From NCBI GenBank assembly GCA_022702705.1, contig CM040430.1:12181324-12245323 (forward strand): 64,000 bases of DNA. Reading direction: 5' to 3'. Origin of the DNA: Papilionanthe hookeriana x Papilionanthe teres (lineage: Eukaryota; Streptophyta; Magnoliopsida; Asparagales; Orchidaceae). Shown here one piece after another: positions 34,989 to 45,300 of this stretch (the stretch's first letter is position 1; each line of letters begins with the position of its first letter). The notes under the pieces are model-generated. The model ran no database searches. It saw only the letters and a program-made list of their open reading frames with translations, and was not told the DNA's origin. Both the position numbers and the translations under genes were made by a program.

Positions 34989-36043
34989 ATGGAATTTAAA
35001 GACTGTTTTGCTTGGAGCTACGATGAGATGCCAGGATTAGCTCCAGAGGTCGCAATCCACAAGCTAGGGGTGGATCCTGCTTCTGTTCCAGTCAGACAAG
35101 GTCCCAGAAGAATGCGGCTAGAAATCGAACAACAAGTCATAGCTGAAGTTAAGAAGCTAATAGACGCTAAATTTGTTCGTGAAGAACAATACCCGACTTG
35201 GTTAGCCAACGTGGTACCAGTCATGAAGAAGAATGGTCGGATCGGAATTTGTGTGGACTTCGGAGATTTAAACAAGGCATGTCCAAAAGATGAATTCCCT
35301 CTACCGATCCCGTAATTAATGATCGACATTGCTTCGACACATGAAATATTCTCATTCATGGATGGATCTTCGGGATACAACCGGATAAAAATGGCTCCAG
35401 AAGATGAAAAGCTTACGAGCATTCGTAACGCCGATCGGAGTATATTGCTACACAAGTGATGCCATTCGGACCGAAGAACGCGAGAGCAACCTACCAAAGA
35501 GCAATGACAAGAATTTTTGATGATCTCATCCATAATCAAGTCGAATGCTACGTGGACGATGTGGTCATCAAAAGCAAAGTAAAGGACAACCACTTGTATG
35601 ATTTGAGAATTGTTTTCGAACGATTAAGACAATTTAACCTTAAGATGAATCCCTTAAAATGCGCCTTCGGCGTCACCTCCGGGAAGTTCTTAGGATTCGT
35701 TGTCCGACATCGTGGAATCGAAATCGACCCGGAAAATATTAAAGCCATCTTAGAAATGCCGCCTCCCAAAACCTTAAAACAACTACGATCTTTTCAAGGG
35801 AAGCTGGCATATCTTCGACGCTTTATCTCAAACCCGTCGTGTAGGTGTCAGCCTTTCTCAGCACTAGTTAAAAAGGACGCCAAATTTATTTGGGAAGAGA
35901 AATGCCGTAGGGCCTTCGAGGACATTAAACAATATTTAATGACACCTCCCGTCCTAGCAGCCCTGGCCTCGGGTAGACCGCCGATACTTTACACCGCGGC
36001 TTTAGACGACTCTCTCGAAGCCCCGTTAGCCCAGTGTCAATGA
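34989..36043 (+). pseudogene. Ogre reverse transcriptase, frameshifted
   Basis: The first piece 34989-35315 has the linker DCFAWSYDEMPGLAPEVAIH, then IDAKFVREEQYPTWLANVVP, KNGRIGICVDFGDLNKACPK and DEFPLPIP. A stop and frameshifts follow (35316-35455). The second piece 35456-36043 has MPFGPKNARATYQRAM, the catalytic YVDD at 35549-35560, GKFLGFVVRHRGIEIDPENI, and the thumb LRSFQGKLAYLRRFI. It copies element RNA to DNA when intact. The catalytic residues are unaltered; only small indels disable it. Confidence 0.85.
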
Positions 36044-36380
36044 TGAGGGTAAAGAAAATGCTCTTTATTACCTAAGTCGTCGTTCATCGCCGACGGAAAT
36101 AAGGTATCCCGCAATCGAAAAGCATTGTTTGGCCCCGATCTTCGCCGCTCAAAAGCTCGTGCATTACATGCTTTCTCATAAGGTCAACCCGATCTCGAAG
36201 TTTAATCCATCGCAATACTTCGATGACTCGTCCAACGCTTTCCGGCAGACTTGCCGGATGGTCAATGATATTATCGCAATTCGATATAACTTTCGTGCCT
36301 CTCCGTGCCGTAAAAGGACAAGTCCCGGCGGACTTCCTCGCAGAGACACCCTTTGCGGCAGAATCTCCTCTCAATGACGA
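36044..36380 (+). pseudogene. Ogre gypsy-type RNase H, C-terminal part, frameshifted
   Basis: Readable in two frames: YPAIEKHCLAPIFAAQKLVH (36103-36162) and, after a shift, GRLAGWSMILSQFDITFVPL with GQVPADFLAE (about 36244-36345). It is degraded, as many Tat-lineage first RNase H domains are. Confidence 0.7.
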
Positions 36381-36399
36381 TTTGCCGGATGAACAAATA

Positions 36400-36861
36400 A
36401 TGAACCTAGAAGACCATGATGATCGACGTTGGGAATTATATTTCGACGGAGCATCTTCAAGACATAAAGACGAAGAATCGCAAGTGATAGTGCCCGGTAA
36501 GGCAGGGATCGGACTAATCTTTATAACACCGGAGCGGGGGATGTTAAGATACTCCTACCACTTGATAGAGCCGTGTACAAACAACGAAGCGGAATACGAA
36601 GCCCTCATAACGGGACTGGAATTAACCATTCAAATGGGGATAACAGACATCAACATCTACGGGGATTCACAGTTAATCATTCAACGTATCGCCGGACAAG
36701 ATACGAATTTTAAAGCCAAGACTCGAACAATACTTCCAGTATGCCATACAGCTGTTGGAACAAATTCCGAATGTGACAATCTACAAAATTCCCATAAAAT
36801 AAAACGCTTTAGCGGATGCGCTAGCTCGTCTCGCAAAAGAATTTGCCTGTTTGCAAGATGA
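36400..36861 (+). pseudogene. Second RNase H, archaeal type (Tat-lineage aRH)
   Basis: WELYFDGASS with the first catalytic Asp (YFDG at 36439-36450), NNEAEYEALITGLELTIQMG with the Glu, and IYGDSQLIIQRI with the next Asp. After a shift come the closing ADALARLAKEF residues (about 36810-36845). This extra RNase H between the gypsy RNase H and integrase is the defining feature of the Tat/Ogre lineage. All visible catalytic residues are kept; one frameshift near 36740-36800 breaks the end. Confidence 0.85.
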
Positions 36862-38288
36862 ATCGAGAGAAGTGTCGGTTCACGGACGTCGAGTCCTATC
36901 ACGGTTCGACATGGACACAATACACAAATCGAAAAAGAAAAAGAATCAGCTGCAACAGATGACAGAAAACACGGAAGATTGGCGACAACCATTAATAGAT
37001 TACTTGCAAACAGGAAAGCTACCAGACGATAGGTCGCTAGCCCATCAGATCAAGAAAAGAACTCTGTCCTACGCATTAATAAACAACACGTTATACAGAA
37101 GGTCTTTCGATCAAATGTGGCTAAGGTGCCTGAGCGGGTCCGAGGCCCGTGAAATTGTTAAAGAGATACATTCAGGACTCTGTGGCGCTCACCGGCCGGG
37201 TCCAAAGATGAAAATGAAAATTAAAAGACTAGGGTACTACCGGCCCTCGATGATGACCGACCGCATGAAAATCGCCAAGAGCCGTCATCGCTGCCAAGTG
37301 CACGGAGTGGTTCTACACCAACCTCCAAATGTGCTACATCCGACAATTGCATCGTGGCCATTCGAATGTTGGGGCACGGATATAGTGGGTCCAATAGAAC
37401 CACCGTCGTCAAAAGGACATCGCTTCATTCTTGCGGCTACAGATTACTTTTCCAAGTGGGCGAGGCGGCTCCACTTAGAGAAGTGAAAGCACATCACGTA
37501 CTACAATTTTTCAAGAACCAAGTTGTTTACCGTTTCGGAGTGCCGCGCGAGATCATCTCGGATAATGGGACAACATTCGAAGCACGCAAATCAACAATTT
37601 TGTCGTGAGACATGGAATCGACCGGCGATATTCAACAATTTACTACCCAAGAGCAAACGGCCTCGCCGAGGCTTTTAATAAAACTCTCGTTCAAATTTTA
37701 AAGAAAACCTTGGACGATAATAAGAGAAATTGGCACGAGAAGTTGTTAGAAGCCTTATGGGCCTACCGGACAACCTTCGTAACACCTACTCAAGCTACAC
37801 CTTACGCTCCGGTGTATGGGTCCGAGGCGGTGTTACCCTTAGAAGTCCAAGCCTTCCTTCATTCGAGATTGCAGTTGCAAACAAACTCATGACGAAGAGA
37901 ATGCCGCATTACGATTAGAAGAATTGGAAAGCCCGGAAGGGAAGAGACTTGCAGTCGCAGACGAATTTAGAACTATACCAAGCTAAGATGGTTCAAGCCC
38001 ATGACAGATCGGTCCGCCCAAGAACCTTCAAAGTTGGTGATTTAGTTCTCGTTCTCAAAGACCTATCCTCGCACACCGCAAGATAGGAGGAAAATTTGAA
38101 CCCACTTGGGAAGGACCGTTTGTGGTCGAGGCAGCTTACTCGGAGGCTCCTACCGCCTAGTGAATCGCCAAGGAGAAGGACATATGCTTCCGATCAACGG
38201 ACGATACTTGAAAAAGTATTACGCTACCCGATGTTTCGAAGGAATGAACTTTCCATCCCTAGAAACACGGCGAAGTAATTACTTATGA
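36851..38288 (+). pseudogene. Ogre integrase, frameshifted
   Basis: The HHCC zinc-finger region (EIHSGLCGAHRPGPKMKMKI ... KSRHRCQVHG) is at 37160-37310. Catalytic residues: Asp at 37379-37381 (ECWGTDIVGPI), Asp at 37561-37563 (EIISDNGTTFEA) and Glu at 37668-37670 (NGLAEAFNKTL). A frameshift lies between the last two, near 37600. The C-terminal part ends with LPINGRYLKKYYATRCFEG at about 38188-38245. The enzyme would join element cDNA to host DNA. The DDE residues are all present. Confidence 0.85.
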
Positions 38289-38610
38289 TCGGGTCCGAAC
38301 CCAAAAAATAATAAAATGTGCTAAAATAAATAAAATCTCGATAATAAAATTTTCCTTGTTTTCTTTTCCAAATCAAAATCTCTTACCCGATCTTATCCCA
38401 CTTCATTCCCGTTAAGTTTAAAAATATAAGAATAAAAAAAATGTCTTTAATAAACATTTTCTTAATGTTCTTGTTCTTAGTACAGCCCCCGATCCTTTTC
38501 CTTGTCTTTTCGCGAGGAAATGTCGAGCGGGCGGTTGATCCCGAACTTTAAGAATGGCGTAAGCCTTGCACTCGATGAAAAGAGGGTGAAAGATGGAGCG
38601 ATAATCGAGA
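38289..38610 (+). other. Spacer between integrase and AlkB-like ORF
   Basis: A/T-rich at first (38300-38470), then mixed. No convincing coding potential on the plus strand. Minus-strand open frames here overlap the AlkB-like gene and have no recognisable domain. Confidence 0.5.
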
Positions 38611-39991
38611 TTGACTCGGATTTCGCACCGGCAGAGCCTACAAGACGAGGAAAGTGACCGGGTCCCGGTTGACCGAGAAGAACCGCCCGGACATACAAGT
38701 GATGAAAGTGGGTGGCCCAAGCCACCAATCCAACGAAGCAAGAAAAGAAAGACAAACATTGAAGAAGATAAGAAAATGAAGTCCGTAGTCGCTACAGCGA
38801 AGGCGAGCTTGTCGCCGCCGCGCCCACAGAGATTCAAGAAGTTCGAAGAGCTACTCTCACAGCAACGCAACGAAGAAATAAGAATCGCCGTATCCGTAAG
38901 ATGTTAACAAAACTAGTTGCGGACCAGCGCGACGAGACAGTTGCTAATGTCAGTGCATACACCTCAAGGACACCTGTTCACCAGGAACCTGAAGAAAGGA
39001 GGCCAGCTCCTAGGATGACGAAAGAACCGGGGAAATCTCCGTAAGATCGAAGAAAGAAGGCTACCACGCCACCGGATAGAACCACCAATGATGCATGACC
39101 TTGTTGCGAAGCAACCCCGGGGATGTCCCGACAAGCATCATCCCCGAGGAGCCGAGGTATGCGGGAGAACGTGAAGGGATTGAACCGTATATCCCACAAT
39201 ATGTCACTGTGCCTCGCCATCTCGAGATCATTCCGGAATACGAGTTAGAAAGAATACAGAATGTCCAGAAGAAAACTTTTGAATACTTCGAGAGAATTAG
39301 AGGCAGAAGAATCAATATACTGGAGGGCCTCGAGCTACATACAGACGTATTCTCAGAGTATGAACAGCAGCAAATCGTGGATTGCATCCGGGATTTGAAA
39401 AGAATGGGCCGAGCGGGCCGCCTAAGGGAAAACACATACTCAGAACCCCGGAGATGGATGCCGTGGAAAGGAAGAATCACAATACAATGTGGATGTCGTT
39501 ACAACTTTGCGGAGGACGAGAAGGGAAACCCACCGGAATACTCCGTCATGGGCAAGTGGATCCGATGCCATTAGTCATCAAGAGAATGGTAAAGAGATTG
39601 ATAACATGGAGGGTACCGCCAGCGGATTGCATACCCAATAGCCGCATTATTAACATCTACAAGGTGGTGACCGTATACCCCCGCACATAGATCACCACGA
39701 CTTTGTCGGACCTTCTGCACAGCTTTCTTTTCGAACGAGTGTAATATCATGTTCGGATCCGACCTCCGGATAGCGAGCCCGAGTGAGTTCCGAGGGCCAG
39801 TAAAGATACCATTACCGGTAGGTTCCGTCATGATACCGAAGGGCAACGGAGCGGATATCGCTAAGCATTGCATACCGGGAGTACCGAGTGAAGCGGATCT
39901 CGGTTACTTTCGAAGGATGGACGACAGGAAGACACCTTACCATTTCCACCGTGACCCGGAGCTAGAGAGCCTCCGTCCTTACGAGCTGTGA
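38611..39991 (+). pseudogene. AlkB-like 2OG-Fe(II) oxygenase (plant ALKBH9/ALKBH10 type) carried by the Ogre element, frameshifted
   Basis: The N-terminal part (38611-38907) is charged and low in complexity. From 39095 the sequence follows the plant ALKBH9/ALKBH10 family, which removes m6A from RNA: INILEGLELHTDVFSEYEQQ, RWMPWKGRITIQCGCRYNFA, then LVIKRMVKRLITWRVPPADC. The iron site IPPHIDHHD is at 39675-39701 (His 39684-39686, Asp 39690-39692). FGSDLRI and IPLPVGSVM follow, then the distal His in DIAKHCIPG (39866-39868), and FRRM at 39908-39919, where the 2-oxoglutarate-binding Arg is expected. The pieces are in four successive registers (39095-39574, 39382-39690 frame, 39675 onward, 39749-39991), so this copy is broken. 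Catalytic residues survive. It is flanked by integrase and the 3' tandem array, with no LTR or target duplication of its own, so it belongs to the element. The family call is strong; the in vivo role is inference. Confidence 0.85.
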
Positions 39992-40383
39992 GTTACATGG
40001 AAAATATCACACCTCCAATGTACATCCATACGGCATCCTTGCCAAGGATGGCTTGGAAGATGATGTTATTGACTATGTACCCCACTATTCAGACATGGAT
40101 TTTTGATAGATGCTTCTTTGGATGGATCGACAAAGATCATACACAGTCCGTTTTGAGTTTACATGGATTGTATGAAATATATTCCGGATCAAGATGTATG
40201 ATGTATCTTCTACATGATTGGAATGAAAGTGACCATGTCACATTTTTGGCCTTCACCTCTTTTGTGCAAATTGATTGGGAAACGCCGTTAAAGTTAAATG
40301 AACTTCGAACAAAGAAACGTAAAAGGAATAAAAAAAAGAATAAAAGAAAACTTTCCTTAAAAAAAAAATCTAAAAAAAAATGA
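39988..40383 (+). CDS. Unrecognised ORF with Lys-rich tail after the AlkB-like gene
   Basis: 131 residues from the ATG at 39988, which overlaps the end of the previous frame by four bases. The body has aromatic and Met-rich stretches (TWIFDRCFFGWIDKDH; MMYLLHDWNESDHV). The last 25 residues are almost all Lys, Arg and Asn, encoded by an A-rich tract. I know no family for it. It may be a chance frame in the 3' region. Confidence 0.25.
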   Translation: MSYMENITPPMYIHTASLPRMAWKMMLLTMYPTIQTWIFDRCFFGWIDKDHTQSVLSLHGLYEIYSGSRCMMYLLHDWNESDHVTFLAFTSFVQIDWETPLKLNELRTKKRKRNKKKNKRKLSLKKKSKKK

Positions 40384-40690
40384 CAAACACCAAATTCACA
40401 TGAACATTAAATAAACGATAAAATAAAATTTGAATCATTAAAAGATAAACAAAATCAACATAAATGTTAAATCAAATTCTCAATCAAATTTCAAATGTGA
40501 TCTTCCAAATTTCAAATCAAATCTTAAATCAAATTTCAACCGAGTTCAAACTCATCCTTCCAAATTTCAAATTCAATCTTTCCAGCATTCCAAATCTCTA
40601 TCAAATCTCAAATTCGATCTTCCGTATCTTAAATCAAATCTCGACCAAATTTCAAATCTCAAATTCGATCTTTCCGGATCTCACATCAAA
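40384..40690 (+). repeat. Degenerate CAAATTTCAAATC-type repeats before the 82-bp array
   Basis: Irregular copies of words such as AAATTTCAAATC and AAATTCGATCTTCC, about 35-45 bp apart. They look like a decayed tandem repeat distinct from the regular array that follows. No gene. Confidence 0.6.
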
Positions 40691-41985
40691 CCTCGCTCAA
40701 AATCAACTTTTCGAGGTCGAGGATTTTACATCCGAGACCGCATCGCTTTAGGATTCTTTCCCTATTGCACTGAAATACATCAAAATTAACTTTTTGGGGT
40801 TGAGGATTTTACATCCGATACCGCACTGCTTTAGGATTCTTTCCCTATTGCACTGAAATACATCAAAATCAACTTTTTGAGGTCGAGGATTTTACATCCA
40901 AGACTGCACTGCTTTAGGATTCTTTCCCTATTGCACCGAAATACATCAAATTCAAACTTTTGGGTCGAGGACTTTACATCCAAGACCGCACCGCTTAGGA
41001 TTCTTTCCCTATCGCACTCGAAATACATCGAATTCAAACTTTTGGGTCGAGGATTTTACATCCAAGACCGCACCGCTTTAGGATTCTTTCCCTATTGCAC
41101 TCGAAATACATCGAATTCAAACTTTTGGGTCGAGGATTTTACATCCAAGACCGCATCGCTTTAGGATTCTTTCCTATTGCACTCGAAATACATCAAATTC
41201 AAACTTTTGGGTCGAGGATTTTACATCCAAGACCGCATCGCTTTAGGATTCTTTCCCTATTGCACCGAAATACATCAAATTCAAACTCTCGGGTCGAGGA
41301 TTTTACATCCAAGACCGCACCGCTTTAGGATTCTTTCCCTATTGCACCGAAATACATCAAATTCAAACTCTTGGGTCGAGGATTTTACATCCAAGACCGC
41401 ATCGCTTTAGGATTCTTTCCCTATTGCACTCGAAATACATCAAATTCAAACTCTTGGGTCGAGGATTTTACATCCAAGATCGCACCGCTTTAGGATTCTT
41501 TCCCTATCGCACCGAAATACATCAAATTCAAACTTTTGGGTCGAGGATTTTACATCCAAGACCGCACTCGCTTTAGGATTCTTTCCCTATCGCACCGAAA
41601 TACATCAAATTCAAACTTTTGGGTCGAGGATTTTACATCCAAGACCGCACTCGCTTTAGGATTCTTTCCCTATCGCACCGAAATACATCAAATTCAAACT
41701 TTTGGGTCGAGGATTTTACATCCAAGACTGCACTCGCTTTGGATTCTTTCCCTATTGCACTGAAATACATCAAATTCAAACTTTTGGGTCGAGGATTTTA
41801 CATCCGAGACTGCATTGCTTTAGGATCATTTCCCTATCGCAATGAAATACATCAAAATCAAACTCTTGAGGTTAAGGATTTTACATCTAATACCGCATTA
41901 CTCTGAGATCTTTCCTCATTGTAATGATCCAATCCAATCGATTCGATCTTCTTTTGGGGTTGAAGATGTTACATCTAAAACTTCA
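40691..41985 (+). repeat. 82-bp tandem array in the 3' region of the Ogre element (about 15-16 copies)
   Basis: A unit of 82 bp containing GGTCGAGGATTTTACATCC and CTTTAGGATTCTTTCCCTAT recurs at 82-83-bp steps. ACATCC/ACATCT landmarks fall near 40728, 40810, 40893, 40975, 41057 and so on to about 41883, with one more decayed copy near 41970. Outer copies are more diverged than central ones. Because 82 is not a multiple of three, the same words are read in all frames and create several overlapping short ORFs, none of them a gene. Hypervariable 3' tandem repeats that can seed satellites are known for Ogre elements. Confidence 0.95.
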
Positions 41986-42323
41986 AAATTCCAATTTTCA
42001 TTTCAAATCAAATCCCTTCAAATTAATCTCGACGGACTTCAATCTAAATTGAAACTCGAGTCGAAATCTGAATTCACACATCAAAACTTAGACTGAAACA
42101 AAGATTTAAATCGAAATTTCTCCGGATCTTGTGATTTGGAATTCACCTCCTTTTCCTTTCCCCAGCGAGAGTTCAGGAATCTCCAGTCTTAGAGATATAC
42201 CTGATACTCCCTAGCAGAAATTCTTCTACTTCATTCTAAGTTTGTCACTTGGACATCTGTGTTGGTTTTGTTGATCTTTTCGGTCAACGCCAATACGCGC
42301 GGTGTGCTTGGTTAGCACACCAC

Positions 42324-42341
42324 ACCTATTGGGGGTCCATT
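42324..42341 (+). promoter_or_regulatory. Polypurine tract region before the Ogre 3' LTR
   Basis: ATTGGGGGTCCATT directly precedes the LTR start. It is a weak purine tract (GGGGG), but it is at the required position. Confidence 0.5.
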
Positions 42342-45300
42342 TGTTGACCTCATTTTTGATGAGGTCTTCTCTCTCTCTTTAGTACTTAGGATCTAGCCTT
42401 AGGCTTTTCCTTTCGACTATCTTAGAGGACTAGAAGTGGAACCCACCCTTTAGAAGTCCAAACACCTCTTGACTCCCTGCAAACCCCACAAGCTTGATTG
42501 TAGACCCCTAATCACCCGAGGGTTGAAATCAAATGTGAAAGTTTAAAGGATGAGTTCCTATAGGACTCTTTGGCCTTGGGACCCGCCCGGGTGGCCTGGT
42601 CCGATGAAGGGGCCGACTTACACACACACTACACTCATACACTACACTTCCATACACCTCCTAAAACACACCCATACCCGACTTGACCTCCCGACTCATG
42701 TAGATGATTCACATGGATGGTCCTTAACCCCTAAGCCCTCGGCTAAGAGGTTAGGAACAACATAGTGAATGCCTCAAATGAGTCCCTTCATGGCTCATGT
42801 GGGCTTGATATGGCTTCATGGCTCAACCAAAATGATTTTATTCCACTTACATTCACCTAATCTTCCATTTTCCAAATTTTTAATTTTTGACCCCCGGGAC
42901 CCTACACCCGTCAACCTACCCAAAGCCCTGAATAGCCCAAATTTCTCAAAAATTTCCAAATCACCCAAAATTCTCCAAAATCATTCCCAAACATTTCCAC
43001 ATCACTCAAACTGATCATCCATAACCAAAAATACCAAAAATTCCAAAAATACCTCCCAATACCCTCCAAATACCCAAAATACCCTCTTAGCCAAAAAATC
43101 CAAAAATTCATAAAATTCCTAGAAAATTCCAGAAAATCCCAAATATTCCCAATTTCATTTTGTTCAACTACACCATGGGCCAATTTTGTCAATTTACCCC
43201 ACTTTTATCAAAACCCCCAATTTGACCCATTTTAACCCAAAGTAAACCCAATGTCAAACCTAACCTACCCAATTGACCTAAATTCTGGTCCAATTCAATT
43301 CTAAACTTCAATTCAACATCCCCAACACCAATCTAGACCAAATCCAAGCTCAATTTGATTGACATTTGGGATCCAATTTCACTTTTGGCCTTAAAGCCCA
43401 ATTTGGACCTATGACCCAAACCTAACCCAAACTCACCCAATTCAACTCCAATTAACCCCAAATCTTTTCTAAATCTTCCTTAACATCCCCATAAACAAAA
43501 CACTAACATGATTTGCCCAAAATTTAGACCCAAACCCCACTCAAATTCAACCCAAAATCAAAAAGCCCAATTTTGACCTAAACCTAAACCTAGCCCAAAT
43601 GAGCCCAAATCCCAAAATCAAAACCTAACCAAAGCCAAAACCTCTTTGAAACACTCCCATAAACATTTCCCAACATTAATTTTACATCAATTTCAACTCT
43701 AGCCCAACTTTGGCCCATGGTAGCCCATTTTGGCCCACCTTAGCCACTTTACCAAAAAGGCCCATATCCAACCCAATTCAAACCCAAATCACCTCAAATT
43801 TGTTTCAAACCACTCATGAAGCATCCATAAACCAAAACCAACAATTATTTGGCCCAAACTTTTACAAAAAATTCTCATCTATGAACACATTCTTAAACTT
43901 AAAAGCCCACTTCCCTTAAACCTTCCTAAAAGCTCATTTCCTTCAAAATTCAAAAGCCCAAATCATCCTAAAGCCCACATGACACTTCCCCTCATCATCC
44001 ATTTGATCAAAATCACCCCTAAGTTTCAAAATCATCAATTAAACCATTCCAAATCAAGCCACATGTCAAATTACCCCCTAAATGTCAAATATTTCTAAAA
44101 CCCTTTTCATGAAACAAGTCAACCTTTTCCCAAGCCAAATGGAGCCATGAACAAGCCATTCTCAAGCCACATGAAGCCATGAGGGCTTTGACTTGTCATT
44201 AGTCCATTTATGGCAAGAAGAGGGGTTCTTTCTTAAACCTCCTTTAACCTTTTTTACCTTAATCATGTCACACACTAAACCATGTTTAGCCACCTCATCA
44301 TGGATGGAGACTTCACCACTCCTTCTAAGCCGACCTAAATGATTCCCTCAGCTCAAAATCGAGCTTGGAAGGGTGCACCAAGCCCAAAATGGTGGGTTGA
44401 CCCAAACCAAGCCAAAGTGAGCCTTCTCCCATTCCATTTAAATCAAACTCCTTTACACATGTCAAACCTCAATTGAATGCACCAAACCCCACCTCGACCC
44501 ACCCGAACAAGATGGTGACCAATGCTCGGCCGGCCGACCACTGTGTCGCCGGAAAACACCATGGCCGAGAGCTCACATGTGAGCCAACTTTGGGATTCTA
44601 CCTCGCTGAGCCGCCCCATGCCCAATGGCCACCATGGTCGTTCCGCCTCGACCTAAGCAATCGATCCCAAGCCCTAACTCTCCCCGGAGGCCCTCCACCC
44701 TCTCCTATTTAAACACCACCCTTCTCGGCCATGAGAGGTGCTGAACCAAACCTTAAGGAAACTCGCCAAAATCATTCCGCATCACTCTCTACACATAGAG
44801 CATTTGATCCCCACCGAATTCCAGCCCCAATTCCCTCCAACTGAGCCCAATTTTGAGCTCAAACTTTAGCCTAAAAACCAGGACACTTCTTCACAGTGAG
44901 CCAATCCCCAAATTGATTGGTCCTACACCTTCACTGGACCAAGAGAAGAAGTTTCCCACTGAAAGCCCCATCTCCAGGCCACCCAGTTGCTCCAGCCTCC
45001 AAGCTTTGTGATCGGCTATGGTCGAAGTCCAACCTAGACAATTCACTGAGACCAGGAGACTTCATCTGGAGCTTGCTTGGACCCAATCGAAGGTGACACA
45101 ACTCTCAGATCGAAGCTTCACTTCTCTGAGCAAAGGTATGGACTCCCTCTTCTTCCCGAGCTTCTAGAGATTCTCATTTTAATTTGAGTCAATTTAAATG
45201 CATGTTTACCGTATGGATGTGTTCGTCTCTTCAAGACGAATCCATAGAGCATAAGAACACGAAAATCCATCGAGAATCGAGCGAGTTCTTAGGGTTAGAG

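Noticed and set aside
40877..41906. Several plus-strand open frames of 75-95 residues
   Set aside because: They are the 82-bp tandem unit read in shifting frames; the same peptides recur in different registers.
40691..41985. Regular 82-bp repeats considered as a CRISPR-like array
   Set aside because: The whole unit is repeated with no unique spacers, in a plant retrotransposon 3' region.
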